A DNA stretch of 64,000 nt from JBCCEJ01 sp039030335 (GCA_039030335.1 JBCCEJ010000009.1:1-64000); one strand, 5' to 3'. Shown: positions 1-10,113, numbered from the stretch's first letter. The notes: generated from the letters alone by a model not told the origin. Made by a program: numbers and translations.

Positions 1-244
1 ATCAATCCGTGCACGACACGTGCCATGCCTGTTACGGGCATCGAAGAATCGATGGGATGCGATGTGAACGCCAGGGCCGTAGCCCCGGTCCGCTCTTGCT
101 GCGCCGGCCCCTCGGCGCACGCGGTGGCGCTGGCGAACGACGACGTCGGGCTCGCACCTGGCGCCGTTGGAGATCTGCTGACCCAGGGCTGGGCGTTTTC
201 TGGATCGGCCAGCCCCGGGGTCACGGTCACGACCAGGGCAGCCG

Positions 245-1111
245 CTACAGTTCCTTGACCAGTGGGCCGAAAGACTCGATGGCCTGCATGATGTCCGCGA
301 AGTTGCCTGGCGGCCTGAACACGAGCTGGGTCGCGCCAGCTTCGATCCACTGCCGGGCACCTTCAGCCCAGGCGTCGGGCCCACCCTCGCCCGCAAACAG
401 CGTGGCTTCGATACCGAGGGTCGACGCATCGCGGCCCGCCTCACGCGCGGCCGTGCGGAACAACTCGAACTTCTCAGCCGTGCTGTCGCTTTGCTGGTCG
501 AAGGCGATGACCTGCCAGCCATCGGCAAGACGCCCGGCCCGCCGCACCGCCGCATCCGCGATGGCGCCAATCCATATCGGGATGGGACGCTGGAACGGCA
601 TGGGCGCAAGACCGGCATCATTGATCGTGTGCCATTCGCCGGCATACGTCACATGCTCTTCCGTCCAGAGCTTGCGCATGACCTCGATCTGTTCTTCGAG
701 GCGACGAGCCCGATTCGAGAATTGCATGTCCAGCGCTTCGTATTCGGCTTCGTTCCAACCGATACCAAGCCCCATTTGCAGACGACCGCCGCTTAGCAAA
801 TCGAGCTCTGCGGCTTGCTTCGCCACCAGGACGGCCGGACGCTGAGGCATGATCAGCACGGCCGACTTGAGCCCCAGCGTGCTGGTTACTGCCGCAATAA
901 AGGTCAGCGTTGTCATCGTCTCGTGATGCGGGAACTCAGTCGTATAGTTGTTCGCGAGCGGTAGCGGTCCACGCGGGGTACGCGTCTGGATGACATGGTC
1001 GGGCATGTTGACGTGGCTGAAGCCCAGCCCTTCGACGGTCTGCGCGAAGTCGCGAATGACGCTCGGGTCGGGGTCGATCTCTGCCTGCGGGAAGTGAACA
1101 CCGATCTGCAT
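245..1111 (-). CDS. LLM-class flavin-dependent oxidoreductase
   Basis: Luciferase-like monooxygenase (bacterial luciferase/F420 superfamily), about 288 aa, expected to fold as a TIM barrel and oxidise a small substrate with reduced flavin or F420. The N-terminus MQIGVHFPQAEID, the central GRLQMGLGIGWNEAEYEALD segment and the later IPIWIGAIADAAVRRAGRLA segment are typical of the family. The start is placed at the ATG at 1109-1111 because a GGGAG ribosome site lies upstream and family members begin at this point; a longer frame running to 1207 has no family-like sequence before it. The gene is followed in the same orientation by nothing within 240 bases. Substrate unknown. The downstream 1-244 shows no gene I can support. 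Confidence 0.85.
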   Translation of the reverse strand: MQIGVHFPQAEIDPDPSVIRDFAQTVEGLGFSHVNMPDHVIQTRTPRGPLPLANNYTTEFPHHETMTTLTFIAAVTSTLGLKSAVLIMPQRPAVLVAKQAAELDLLSGGRLQMGLGIGWNEAEYEALDMQFSNRARRLEEQIEVMRKLWTEEHVTYAGEWHTINDAGLAPMPFQRPIPIWIGAIADAAVRRAGRLADGWQVIAFDQQSDSTAEKFELFRTAAREAGRDASTLGIEATLFAGEGGPDAWAEGARQWIEAGATQLVFRPPGNFADIMQAIESFGPLVKEL

Positions 1112-1218
1112 GCCTTTTCTCCCTTCTGAACTGTATGTGATCACGGTCGGGCGCGGTGGCTGAGGACAAGGCGTTCGCCCACCTTCAATGCAGCCCGGAC
1201 TGCCCACGCGAGGTGTCG

Positions 1219-2535
1219 TCAGACTGACATCAGCTTGAGCGAACGGGCCAGATCTTTCAGGTACGGCACGTGTTCCTCTTCGATCGTGTGCCGGTCTGTA
1301 GCCTTGTAGAACTTGCGCACCCAGTCGTTCTTGGCCTGGATGTCTTCGTGCATGGCTTCGACAGCCGGCAGTCGCGCTTCGCCGAGTTCCACCGCGCGAA
1401 TCCAGGCGGCCTGCCGCTCGAACACCATGTTGAGCGCAGTATCGGTATTGAAGAAGCCGACAAAGTAGAGGCCCGGCCAGCCGGGCGCGACCATTCGCTT
1501 GTAAAGATCGAGCCGGTTACGTTCTACCTTCACGACGTCGTCCGAGACGAGGTCCAGATCGATGAGATACCCGGTCGCCGCGATCAGCACGTCAAACTCG
1601 CCTTCGCTTCCATCACTGAACCGAATGCGTTGGCCGTCGATGCCTTCGATTTCGTGCTTCACCTCTACACGGCGGTACAGCACGTCGTTGATGATCGTAC
1701 CGTTGCTGGTCGCATGCGTGCGTTGGGTCATCGGTCGGAAACCCAACCGGGTCTGGTCGCCATGGGCCAGGTACGCGATGAGACGCAGCAACCAGCGCCG
1801 CACCCGACCGGGAAGCCAGGGACGCTGAATCATCATCGTCAGGTCTGTGCCGGGAATGCCAAACAGGTACTTGGGCATGATCAAGGCACCTGAGCGGGCA
1901 ACGAGCACGCACCGGTCGGCCGTTGCGCAGACATCGCCGGAGATGTCGAGCGCGCTGTTGCCGACGCCCACGATGCAGATTCGCTTACCAACAAACGGGG
2001 CGGGCTCCCGATAGTAGTGCGAATGCAGATACTCGCCGGAGAACTGTTCGCGAAACTGGGGCACGTGATTCGGGACAGACAGGTGGCCGCTCGCAACGAC
2101 TACGGTATCGAAATGCTCGGGCTCACCAGACTCGAACTCGACGGTCCATCGAGCGCCCTCGGCGTCATCGTCGATGGGCCGTACCTTCTTGACTGTAGTG
2201 TTGAAACGAACATTGGGCGAAACACCAAAATGCTCCGCGTAGCGAACGAGATAGCGGTGCATATCCCAGTGATCCGGAAACGTCTGCACGTCTGGCTCAA
2301 AAGCCAGGTCATGAAAGCACGTAACCGATCGCGACGTGTTGATGTGCAGCGTTTTGTAGGCAGACGACAGGCCGTTATCGTTTTCATAGCACCACATGCC
2401 ACCGAGTTTGCTTCCGGCTTCGAATACGGTGACGTCGCGAAAACCCGCCTGTAGGAAATACTTGGCCGTGCAAAGCCCCGACGCGCCGGCACCTACAATC
2501 GCTACAGATTTTTCTCGCGGGTCGGTTGTGCGCAA
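1219..2535 (-). CDS. Flavin-containing monooxygenase (FMO family)
   Basis: FAD- and NADPH-dependent monooxygenase of about 438 aa. The FAD Rossmann motif VAIVGAGASG is at residues 11-20 and the NADPH motif ICIVGVGNSALD sits mid-protein. The FMO fingerprint FSGEYLHSHYY precedes the NADPH motif (FxGxxxHxxxY, lacking the WP of Baeyer-Villiger enzymes), and an ATGY signature is in DVLIAATGY. It should oxygenate a nucleophilic N or S centre, or possibly a ketone, in the cytosol. The start codon is a TTG at 2533-2535 with only a weak ribosome site, so the exact N-terminus is uncertain, but only about ten residues precede the FAD motif. It lies 107 bases upstream of the LLM oxidoreductase on the same strand, so co-transcription is plausible. 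Confidence 0.88.
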   Translation of the reverse strand: MRTTDPREKSVAIVGAGASGLCTAKYFLQAGFRDVTVFEAGSKLGGMWCYENDNGLSSAYKTLHINTSRSVTCFHDLAFEPDVQTFPDHWDMHRYLVRYAEHFGVSPNVRFNTTVKKVRPIDDDAEGARWTVEFESGEPEHFDTVVVASGHLSVPNHVPQFREQFSGEYLHSHYYREPAPFVGKRICIVGVGNSALDISGDVCATADRCVLVARSGALIMPKYLFGIPGTDLTMMIQRPWLPGRVRRWLLRLIAYLAHGDQTRLGFRPMTQRTHATSNGTIINDVLYRRVEVKHEIEGIDGQRIRFSDGSEGEFDVLIAATGYLIDLDLVSDDVVKVERNRLDLYKRMVAPGWPGLYFVGFFNTDTALNMVFERQAAWIRAVELGEARLPAVEAMHEDIQAKNDWVRKFYKATDRHTIEEEHVPYLKDLARSLKLMSV

Positions 2536-2930
2536 CGACTCTGCCCGTTAACTGCCGATAGCCACTTCGTACCTGCGCTTACGTTAGAGGACCCGGTTGT
2601 CGTGGTCCAGACGGGGAACCGGCCAGTCGCTGCGGCGAAGACCTTGCAAACGAGCGATAGTCTGAATCCGCTCGACTACCGGCAATAAGTGCAATGCCGG
2701 CGCATACGGCGTAATATTGCGGGTTGGCAGAAGCCGGTCCATGCGCCGGAACTGGCACCACAGACCTGGCATTCGCACCGATCGCCGGCGGCTCAAACCT
2801 GGTGTCTCAGGCTGACACAGCAAACGCTGGACGTCCTGACCCAAGCTACTCCAACCAAGCGTGTTCGCCGCCCGGTGGCGCTACGCGCTGTCTGCTATCA
2901 ATCTGCAGACCGACTTCAGGAACGCTCTCC
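2536..2930. other. Divergent intergenic region, no gene seen
   Basis: This 395-base gap separates the leftward FMO gene from the rightward RNA helicase, so it must carry both promoters and a possibly long helicase leader. Short frames on both strands lack family resemblance. No clear -35/-10 pair or hairpin stood out. Confidence 0.5.
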
Positions 2931-4712
2931 TTGTCCGAACAACCTGCCCTCACTTTTGCCGCTGCCAGGCTCCCCGAGCCGATCGAGCGCGCTGTACTGG
3001 AAGCTGGCTACGAAACCCCAACCGAGATTCAGGCAGCTGCGATTGGCCCGCTGCTCGCCGGTCATGACGTTATCGGCGAAGCGCAGACGGGCACTGGCAA
3101 AACCGCCGCCTTCGCGCTGCCTCTGCTGGCGCGTCTGAATCTCGACTCCAGAGCGCCGCAACTCCTGGTGCTGACGCCGACCCGCGAGCTGGCGATACAG
3201 GTAGCCGAGGCGTTTGCCCGCTACGCACGGCATCTACAGGGATTTGCGGTTGCCTGCATTTACGGAGGCCAACCATACGGCCCTCAACTCGGGCAGCTCG
3301 CGCGCGGGGCTCAAGTCGTCGTCGGGACACCGGGGCGGATGTTGGACCACGTACGTCGAGGTTCGCTCGAGCTCGCCACGATCGGTGCGGTCGTGCTTGA
3401 CGAAGCTGATGAAATGCTCCGCATGGGCTTCATTGAAGACGTCGAAGCCGTGCTGGCAGGCACTCGTTCGGACAAGCAGGTCGCACTGTTCTCGGCGACG
3501 ATGCCAGGGTCTATTCAGGCGATTGCGGATGCGCATACGACGAATGCGAAAACCATTCGCGTAGAGCCGACAACGCGGTCTGCGGCGCATGTCGAACAAA
3601 CCTACTGGTTTACCCGCGGCACTACGCGGCTGGAGGCGCTGGATCGCTTCCTGGAGGTAGAGCGAACCGACGGCGCCATCGTGTTCACCAGAACCAAGGT
3701 CAAAACCGAAGAGGTGGCGGCCTATCTGGAACGCGCGGGTTACGCGGCGGCCGCACTGAACGGAGACATGAATCAGATCTCACGCGAGGCCGTGGTCGCG
3801 CGCCTGCGCGACGGCCGCCTCGACATTGTTGTAGCCACCGACGTGGCCGCGCGTGGGCTGGACGTCGAGCGAATTGGCCTGGTCGTCAACTTTGAGATGC
3901 CGTTCGACGTCGAAAGCTACGTGCATCGAATCGGGCGAACCGGACGCGCAGGCCGCTCCGGCAAGGCCATTGCGTTCGCCTCGGGGCGCGACCGTGGTTT
4001 GTTGCGCGCAATCGAACGAGCGACACGTCAGCGCATCAACGAAGTATCGCTGCCGACGTTGCACCAAATCGCCTTGTCGCGCGAAGCGCACCTGTCGACG
4101 GCACTGCAGCGAGTGAGTGCTGAGCGAGACTTGTCCCAGCACCGCAAGTTTGTCGAATCTCTGACCCAGGGTTCCCCTGAACGTCTGCTGGAAGTCGCCA
4201 CGGCGCTCGCGGCGCTCGCCGAAGGCGATCGGCCCTTGCTGGAGGTCCCGGACGAACCATCGACCGCCGCTGCGGATGCCGCCGCTGCGCCGAGAGACGG
4301 AAAACACGTTGCAACGGAACGGGGCGCCGAGCGGTCGAAGCGCCGACGCGCTGACGTGGAAGACTTCGTACGCTACCGGTTGGATGTCGGTGCCACACAC
4401 GGCGCGCGTCCAAAACACATCGTCGGCGCGATCGCCAACGAAGCCTCGCTGGACAGTCGCTACATCGGTGCCGTGCAGATCGAACCGGAATTCTCAGTCG
4501 TCGAGTTGCCGGCCGGCATGCCGAAAGAGATCTTCCGACACTTGCAGAAGGTCCGGGTGTGCAACCGCCCGCTACGGCTGACACCCTGCGAGGAGCAAGC
4601 TGCAATCCCGGGTAGGCCAAAGCCCCGGGGCAGCGCGACCAAGAAACCATCCCGGGCACACAAACACCAGCATCGAAAAGGGCAGCGCCGCTTGAAGCGT
4701 GACGCCGCCTGA
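2931..4712 (+). CDS. deaD: DEAD-box ATP-dependent RNA helicase with DbpA-type RNA-binding domain
   Basis: ATP-dependent RNA helicase, 593 aa, likely acting in ribosome assembly and cold adaptation as CsdA/DeaD does. Visible motifs are the Q motif (PTEIQ, 30-34), Walker A AQTGTGKT (51-58), PTRELA (83-88), DEAD (157-160), SAT (188-190), the ARGLD segment and HRIGRTGRAG. The C-terminus carries a DbpA-like RNA-binding domain (about 490-560) ending in a basic Lys/Arg tail, the arrangement of DeaD. The frame stays open back to 2724, but I choose the TTG at 2931 because the family N-terminus SEQPALTFAAARLPEPI begins there, preceded by AGGAA. The start assignment is moderately sure; the identity as a DeaD/DbpA-type helicase is very sure. 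Confidence 0.93.
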   Translation: MSEQPALTFAAARLPEPIERAVLEAGYETPTEIQAAAIGPLLAGHDVIGEAQTGTGKTAAFALPLLARLNLDSRAPQLLVLTPTRELAIQVAEAFARYARHLQGFAVACIYGGQPYGPQLGQLARGAQVVVGTPGRMLDHVRRGSLELATIGAVVLDEADEMLRMGFIEDVEAVLAGTRSDKQVALFSATMPGSIQAIADAHTTNAKTIRVEPTTRSAAHVEQTYWFTRGTTRLEALDRFLEVERTDGAIVFTRTKVKTEEVAAYLERAGYAAAALNGDMNQISREAVVARLRDGRLDIVVATDVAARGLDVERIGLVVNFEMPFDVESYVHRIGRTGRAGRSGKAIAFASGRDRGLLRAIERATRQRINEVSLPTLHQIALSREAHLSTALQRVSAERDLSQHRKFVESLTQGSPERLLEVATALAALAEGDRPLLEVPDEPSTAAADAAAAPRDGKHVATERGAERSKRRRADVEDFVRYRLDVGATHGARPKHIVGAIANEASLDSRYIGAVQIEPEFSVVELPAGMPKEIFRHLQKVRVCNRPLRLTPCEEQAAIPGRPKPRGSATKKPSRAHKHQHRKGQRRLKRDAA

Positions 4713-5520
4713 GCTTTCACCGCCTTGGCGTGAGAGCGGCAACACGGTCGCCCGAATTTCTCTCGCCATCTCCGGTAAGTTCGGCGTCGCAAGCGCTCGC
4801 TATCCGTAGCTGCAAACGAAGATGGCGTGCTTTGCCGGACGGCCGACAGAACCTCGGAGTGTCTGAGGCGAAGTCTGTGCTGCAGGCGCGAGACCAACAG
4901 GGTCCTGGTGAGTGTGGGCTCACTGCCCGGCGTCGCCGCTTTTATCATTGCTTCGAGCCGGTGGCGGCTGCCCGGTGCCGTCGAGGGCCGCGAGCACCCA
5001 GGCGTGGTGAGCTGGATAGCGGAACAGGTCGCGCGCATCAGCATGCGGGCTCACCTGCTCACGCAAGAACTGGCCGAAACGCTCATCAACTTCGCGCGCG
5101 ACAGTCTCGTGCGAGACGCGCATGGTTCACGGCTCACGCCAGCACCTCGAAAGTCGTTCCCGGCACCGGGATGCGGGTCGACGAGCCGGTGTGCAACCGC
5201 GAGTGCCAGCTCGCCATGTTCAGCATCATCGATGTCACGAGTCGAGGCGACCACCTCGTCAATTCGCGTCCATCCCTTCGCCGCGCACGGTTGCAGGCGT
5301 GTGGCCAATGCCACAAAAACTGCGAATGTCGGGAGTGTCGTGGCTCGCTAACCGAGGAGCCGCGGCCAAAGTACGATCGCGCTACTAAAGCCGATAGCGC
5401 CGCATGGCCATTGCCCAGCGGCCCCGACAGACTCCGCCATCTTCTCTACACTGTCTCGGAAGGTGGCGGGCATCTCTTAGATGCGCCGGTGTCATCGCAA
5501 CCGCGTTCCAGGTGATCGGG
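4713..5520. other. 808-base gap with possible minus-strand gene remnant
   Basis: No intact gene is evident between the helicase and the GMC oxidoreductase. On the minus strand two adjoining frames read like genuine protein: about 5314-5150 (IDEVVASTRDIDDAEHGELA, then HRLVDPHPGAGNDF) and 5123-4960 (REVDERFGQFLREQVSPHAD, then LFRYPAHHAWVLAALDG). They lie end to end in different frames, as expected for a frameshifted remnant. I do not recognise the family, and chance cannot be excluded in GC-rich DNA. Confidence 0.3.
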
Positions 5521-7131
5521 ATGAACCGTTTCGACTATATCATTGTTGGCGCCGGCACCGCCGGCTGCGTGCTCGCCAATCGGCTGAGTGCCTCAGGAGA
5601 GCACTCGGTGCTGCTGCTCGAGGCTGGCGAACGCGATGACTACTTCTGGATCGACATCCCAGTCGGGTATCTCTATACGATCGCCAACCCGCGCACGGAC
5701 TGGTGCTACGAGATCGAGCCGGACCCGGGCTTGAACGGACGCTCGTTCGGCTACGCGCGCGGCAAGGGGCTCGGCGGCTGCTCGTCTATCAACGCCATGA
5801 TCTACATGCGCGGTCAAGCCAGCGACTACGACCATTGGCGACAGCTTGGGAATGCCGGCTGGGCATGGGACGACGTGCTTCCGGTGTTCAAACGCTCCGA
5901 GGACTATCAGCACGGCGCTGATGAGTTTCATGGCGCCGGAGGTGAACTCCGCGTGGAGGAGCGCCGCGTAAACTGGGAAATACTCGACGCATGGCGAGAC
6001 GCCGCCGAGGAGTGTGGCATCCCAAAGATCGCAGAGTTCAACCGCGGCGACAATTCTGGCAACGCCTACTTCCAGATGAACCAGCGCACCGGCAAGCGTT
6101 GGAGCGCGGTGCGCGCGTTTCTCGAACCAGCCATGAAACGAACCAACCTGACGGTCAAAACCAACGCGCACGTCAACAGACTTGCATTCGAAAGACTCGA
6201 CGGACAACTGGCGGTCACAGGTATCGAAGTGCGCTTCGCTGACGACTCGCCGCAGCTGTTCCATGCGTCCCGAGAGGTCATTCTGAGTGCCGGCTCGATT
6301 GGGTCGCCACAGATTCTGCAGCTGTCAGGCATCGGACAAGGCACGATGCTGAAAGAACTCGGCATAGATGTGCATCTCGAGTTGCCAGGCGTAGGAGAGA
6401 ATCTGCAGGACCATCTGCAGATCCGCACTATTTACTCGGTCGAAAACACCGTTACGCTGAACCGCCGTGCGCGGACGCTCTGGGGCAAAGCTGCAATGGG
6501 CATCGAGTACGCGTTGTTCAAAACCGGACCGCTGACGATGCCCCCTTCACAATTGGGCGCGTTTGCGAAGAGCGATGAAAGCCAGGCGTCGGCCAACATG
6601 GAATGGCACGTACAACCACTGTCCCTCGACAAATTCGGTGAGCCTCTGCACACCTTCGACGCCATCACCCCATCGGTGTGCAATTTGCGCCCTACCAGCC
6701 GCGGACATGTGCGCATCAAGTCTCCAGATTCGAGTGTCTACCCGGCGATCGCCTTGAACTATCTGTCAACTCCCGAAGACCGCGCCGTCGCTGTGGCCGG
6801 ACTCAAGCACACGCGCAGGATCATGGCCGCTGATGCCCTGGCGCGCTTCGCTCCAACGGAGCTGAAGCCCGGGGCGGAAGTCCGGTCAGAAGATGATCTG
6901 GCCAGGGCCGCCGGAGATCTGGGCACCACCATCTTTCATCCAGTGGGGACCTGCAAGATGGGCCCGGACCCGCAAGCGGTCGTGAGCGACCGCCTGGCGG
7001 TGCATGGCGTAAAGAACCTGCGGGTAATCGATGCGTCCATCATGCCGACAATAACGTCCGGAAATACCAACGCTCCCACCGTAATGATCGCGGAGAAAGG
7101 AGCAGAGTTCGTGTTGGAGGACAGCCTCTAG
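5521..7131 (+). CDS. GMC-family FAD oxidoreductase (choline dehydrogenase-like)
   Basis: Glucose-methanol-choline oxidoreductase of 536 aa that should oxidise an alcohol to an aldehyde with FAD. The dinucleotide motif IIVGAGTAGCVLANRL is at residues 7-22, the GMC signature around GKGLGGCSSINAMIYMRGQ near 83-101, and the second signature near GSIGSPQILQLSGIG. The C-terminal FHPVGTCKMG carries the catalytic histidine (about H473), and SGNTNAPT follows near 513. The start is the ATG at 5521, preceded by AGGTGATCGGG; the frame is open further upstream without family-like sequence. No signal peptide, so it is probably cytoplasmic. Substrate cannot be told; the SDR that follows 400 bases later may process related substrates. 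Confidence 0.92.
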   Translation: MNRFDYIIVGAGTAGCVLANRLSASGEHSVLLLEAGERDDYFWIDIPVGYLYTIANPRTDWCYEIEPDPGLNGRSFGYARGKGLGGCSSINAMIYMRGQASDYDHWRQLGNAGWAWDDVLPVFKRSEDYQHGADEFHGAGGELRVEERRVNWEILDAWRDAAEECGIPKIAEFNRGDNSGNAYFQMNQRTGKRWSAVRAFLEPAMKRTNLTVKTNAHVNRLAFERLDGQLAVTGIEVRFADDSPQLFHASREVILSAGSIGSPQILQLSGIGQGTMLKELGIDVHLELPGVGENLQDHLQIRTIYSVENTVTLNRRARTLWGKAAMGIEYALFKTGPLTMPPSQLGAFAKSDESQASANMEWHVQPLSLDKFGEPLHTFDAITPSVCNLRPTSRGHVRIKSPDSSVYPAIALNYLSTPEDRAVAVAGLKHTRRIMAADALARFAPTELKPGAEVRSEDDLARAAGDLGTTIFHPVGTCKMGPDPQAVVSDRLAVHGVKNLRVIDASIMPTITSGNTNAPTVMIAEKGAEFVLEDSL

Positions 7132-7534
7132 ATACGCCAGCGATCGAAGAGCGGTAAACGCAGGCAAACCCTTTGGAACGAGATCCCGTTCAGCTAAAGG
7201 CCCGATGCTTGCAGTTTGTACACGCCGTTTGCCTGCGCGGTTCGTTTCAACAGTGAATCACCTGCACGGGCGCCATCGAATCCAGAACATGTTCGCAGTC
7301 CGCGATGACCTGTTCGCCAGCTCTCTTGCGGCAACCGAATCCGGCAGCACAACCGACCTCGGCCCGTACAGGGAGATGGCTGGAAAATCGACGACTCGAG
7401 AATTGCCGAATCAAGGCGCTGTCGATTTTCTTGGCCAGCACCGGTCTGTAGTCAGACCGTCAAGTACAAAATTCTCAACCACTTTCGCTATAGTCGCGCT
7501 GATTCGCACGCCAATCCGGGAGAAACGGTCATCA
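7132..7534. other. Intergenic, nothing recognised
   Basis: A 403-base gap between the GMC oxidoreductase and the SDR. The SDR frame stays open upstream to 7205 but that sequence does not look like protein. No hairpin or promoter pair was convincing. Confidence 0.4.
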
Positions 7535-8377
7535 ATGAACAACTCTGAGCAGCGCGTCGCCTTGATCACCGGCTGCGGCAAGGAAAACGGTATCGGTGCC
7601 GCCACCGCACAACGTCTGGCCCGTGATGGTTTCATCGTGGCGGTTACCGACGTTGCCGCCGCGGGTGTGGACAATGACAACGCTGTGGCCCGGTCCGGTA
7701 CCTCCTGGCAGGGTCTCGATACGCTCGTGGCACGTATCACCGAGGCTGGAGGCTCGGCCGTCAGCTACACGGGCGACGTTTCATCGGAAGCCGGGGCGGC
7801 CAGTCTGGTGGAGCGCACACTCGACAGGTACGGGCGTCTGGACGTGCTCGTGAACAACGCGGGCGCGCCCCACGGCAAGGACCGCGGTCAGATCGAGTCG
7901 GTGCCACTGGAAGCGTGGGAGGCAGTGTTCGCGATCAACGTACGCGGGGTGTTCCTTATGACCCGCGCGGCAGTTCCGCACATGAAAGAACGTGGCTATG
8001 GCCGCATCGTCTCCATGGCCTCCGTGGCCGGTCTGGAAGCATTACCTGAACGGGCAGCGTACTGCGCCTCCAAAGCGGCGGTAATCGGAATGACGCGTTC
8101 GTTGGCATTCGACCTCGCCGACAAAGGCATCACGGTCAACTGCGTGTGCCCGGGTTCCATCCGTACCGACCGGGCGATCAGTTCCACGTTGCGGGCCGGT
8201 TACGCGGATGTGGACGAGGGGCTGGCGGAGCGAGCGAAGTTCATCCCGGTCAGGAGGCACGGCCGGCCTGAAGAGATCGCCGCAATGATCGCTTATCTGG
8301 CGTCGGAAGACGCCGCCTTCACCACTGGTCAGGCGATGGCAGTGGACGGCGGCGGGCTGCCAGCGAGCGCATTCTGA
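7535..8377 (+). CDS. Short-chain dehydrogenase/reductase (SDR)
   Basis: Classical SDR, 280 aa, NAD(P)-dependent oxidoreductase. The cofactor motif is the slightly expanded TGCGKENGIGAATA near residues 10-23, followed by the structural NNAGAPHG motif and the catalytic YCASKAA (YxxxK) with a serine in VSMASVAGL. The C-terminal TGQAMAVDGGG is characteristic. The start is the ATG at 7535, downstream of a GGGAG sequence; the family N-terminus (RVALITG) follows at once. There is a 15-20 residue insertion after the second strand (DNDNAVARSGTSWQGLDTLV), seen in some SDR subfamilies. Substrate unknown. Confidence 0.9.
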   Translation: MNNSEQRVALITGCGKENGIGAATAQRLARDGFIVAVTDVAAAGVDNDNAVARSGTSWQGLDTLVARITEAGGSAVSYTGDVSSEAGAASLVERTLDRYGRLDVLVNNAGAPHGKDRGQIESVPLEAWEAVFAINVRGVFLMTRAAVPHMKERGYGRIVSMASVAGLEALPERAAYCASKAAVIGMTRSLAFDLADKGITVNCVCPGSIRTDRAISSTLRAGYADVDEGLAERAKFIPVRRHGRPEEIAAMIAYLASEDAAFTTGQAMAVDGGGLPASAF

Positions 8378-8820
8378 CGATACTAGCCGGCACGCCAAGA
8401 AGCGGACGTCGAAAATGTCTGTAGAGGTAGCCCGTGGAGCTCAGCTATTCCGTGCCCTGATACTCTCGCCGCTAACGGCTTGGTTGATTCGGCGGAATCC
8501 TGACTGAGCGTCCGACAAAGGCGCCACGATGTCGGCATAGTATCCAACAGCAGGCCACGCAACACGGGCCAGGCGACTTGCATTGCTCGGGTCATCAGGA
8601 CCGAACAGGACACGCACAGTTGCTTCGATTTCACGTGTCCGTCCAGTGACCAGATAAAGCAGCCAGCGAGGTCGAACCGACAAGTTGGGGCGGCTACCGG
8701 AATGTCCGTGCTGACGGGCATCGGCACTACGCGATACAAACGCCTCACTCGCCACCGCGCTGAAAGCCGCCGGTTGGATCTAAACTTCGCTTCGAGAGCC
8801 AATCTTTCAGGAGAGCGAGC
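8378..8820. other. Intergenic, nothing recognised
   Basis: A 443-base gap. A long minus-strand frame crosses it and continues into the aminotransferase gene, marking it as an antisense shadow. The ribosome site of the next gene (CAGGAGA) is at the right end. Confidence 0.4.
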
Positions 8821-10113
8821 ATGAGCATTGATGCGCTCAAGGTGAGACGCGACGCACTGCTGGGCAAAGGTGCCCCTCTGTTCTACGACGAGCCGTTGCA
8901 CATCGTCGCCGGCGAGGGGGTATGGCTGACCGCTGCCGACGGACGCAGATACCTCGACATGTACAACAACGTGCCGTGCGTCGGCCACGCGCATCCGCAT
9001 GTGGTCGGCGCGATGCAGCGCCAGGCGGCGATGCTGAACGTGCACAGTCGCTATCTTCACGAGGGGGTGCTCGACTACGCCGAGCGCTTGACCAGGCTGC
9101 ACGCCGAAGGTATCGACTGCCTGGTCGTTACGTGCTCGGGCACTGAGGCGTCCGAAGTAGCACTGCTCACCGCGCGAGCCGCAACAGGGCGGGCGGGCGT
9201 GATTTGCTCCGATGCTGCCTACCACGGCAACAGCCACGAAATTCGCAAGCTGTCGCGCCTGCGGCTTCGCGGCGACTCCGGTGATCCGAACATTCGCGCC
9301 GTCCCGTTTCCCGAAACCTATCGACCGATCGCCCAGGCGCTGTCTGAGAGCGAGCTTTGCAACCGCTACATCGAGGAGCTGGAACGTGTAATAGCCGAGC
9401 TGGAGGCCGACGGTATCGGCCTCGCCGCCTTCATGGTCTGCTCGATACTCGCCAACGAAGGGCTGCCGGATATTCCCGAAAACTACATGTGTCGCGCTGC
9501 GGAGATCGTGCGCGCCGCAGGCGGTCTTGTGATTTCCGATGAGGTGCAGGCAGGGTTTTGTCGCACGGGGACCTGGTGGGGCTACGAGGCGGTTGGTTTC
9601 AAACCCGACATCGCCACCATGGGCAAGCCAATGGGCAACGGACTACCACTCGCAGGTGTTGCTGCGCGCGCCGACCTCGTGGACACGTTTCGCGCGAGCA
9701 CAGGCTACTTCAACACCTTCGGCTCAAGCCCGCTCCAGGCAGCCGTCGGCAACGCGGTCATCGACGTCATCGAGCAGGAAGGGCTGGCCGAGCGGGTTGC
9801 CGCCGTTGGTACGTATCTGCGCGAAGGGCTGCGCATCCTACAGGCAGAACACGAGCGCATCGGCGACGTTCGCGGGCATGGACTATTCATCGGAGTGGAC
9901 TGGGTCACCAATCCGAACACCCGAGAGCCGGATAGCGACGGAGCAGCACATATCGTTAATCGGCTTCGCGAGAAAGGCTTCTTGATCAGCAATGCAGGCC
10001 TCCATCGCAACGTGCTCAAAATCCGCCCGCCGCTGGTGTTCGAACGCGAGCATGCCGACTTGTTTCTGTCCGCACTGAGTGACACCTTGCGGGAAGCCAC
10101 GGTTGAGCACTAA
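8821..10113 (+). CDS. Class-III PLP-dependent aminotransferase / possible amino-alcohol-phosphate phospholyase
   Basis: Fold-type I PLP enzyme of 430 aa. It shows the class-III landmarks: DGRRYLDMYNNVPCVGHAHP near residues 40-59, the PLP-phosphate region SGTEASEVA, the cofactor aspartate in LVISDEVQAGFCRTGTWWG, and the Schiff-base lysine in TMGKPMGNGLPLAGV. The ATG at 8821 is preceded by CAGGAGA. It overlaps the next gene, an APH-fold kinase, by a few bases. The family includes AGXT2-like transaminases and the human AGXT2L1/L2 phospholyases, which remove phosphate from phosphoethanolamine or phosphohydroxylysine after an APH-type kinase acts. The kinase neighbour makes the phospholyase reading attractive, but the reaction is inference. 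Confidence 0.9.
   Translation: MSIDALKVRRDALLGKGAPLFYDEPLHIVAGEGVWLTAADGRRYLDMYNNVPCVGHAHPHVVGAMQRQAAMLNVHSRYLHEGVLDYAERLTRLHAEGIDCLVVTCSGTEASEVALLTARAATGRAGVICSDAAYHGNSHEIRKLSRLRLRGDSGDPNIRAVPFPETYRPIAQALSESELCNRYIEELERVIAELEADGIGLAAFMVCSILANEGLPDIPENYMCRAAEIVRAAGGLVISDEVQAGFCRTGTWWGYEAVGFKPDIATMGKPMGNGLPLAGVAARADLVDTFRASTGYFNTFGSSPLQAAVGNAVIDVIEQEGLAERVAAVGTYLREGLRILQAEHERIGDVRGHGLFIGVDWVTNPNTREPDSDGAAHIVNRLREKGFLISNAGLHRNVLKIRPPLVFEREHADLFLSALSDTLREATVEH

Noticed and set aside
9..845. 278-codon rightward open frame opposite the first LLM gene
   Set aside because: Arg/Ser/Ala-rich sequence lies antisense to a well-supported gene; typical GC-rich shadow.
8383..9237. 284-codon leftward frame across the gap before the aminotransferase
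   Set aside because: Most of it is antisense to the aminotransferase, and no family resemblance is present in the non-overlapping part.
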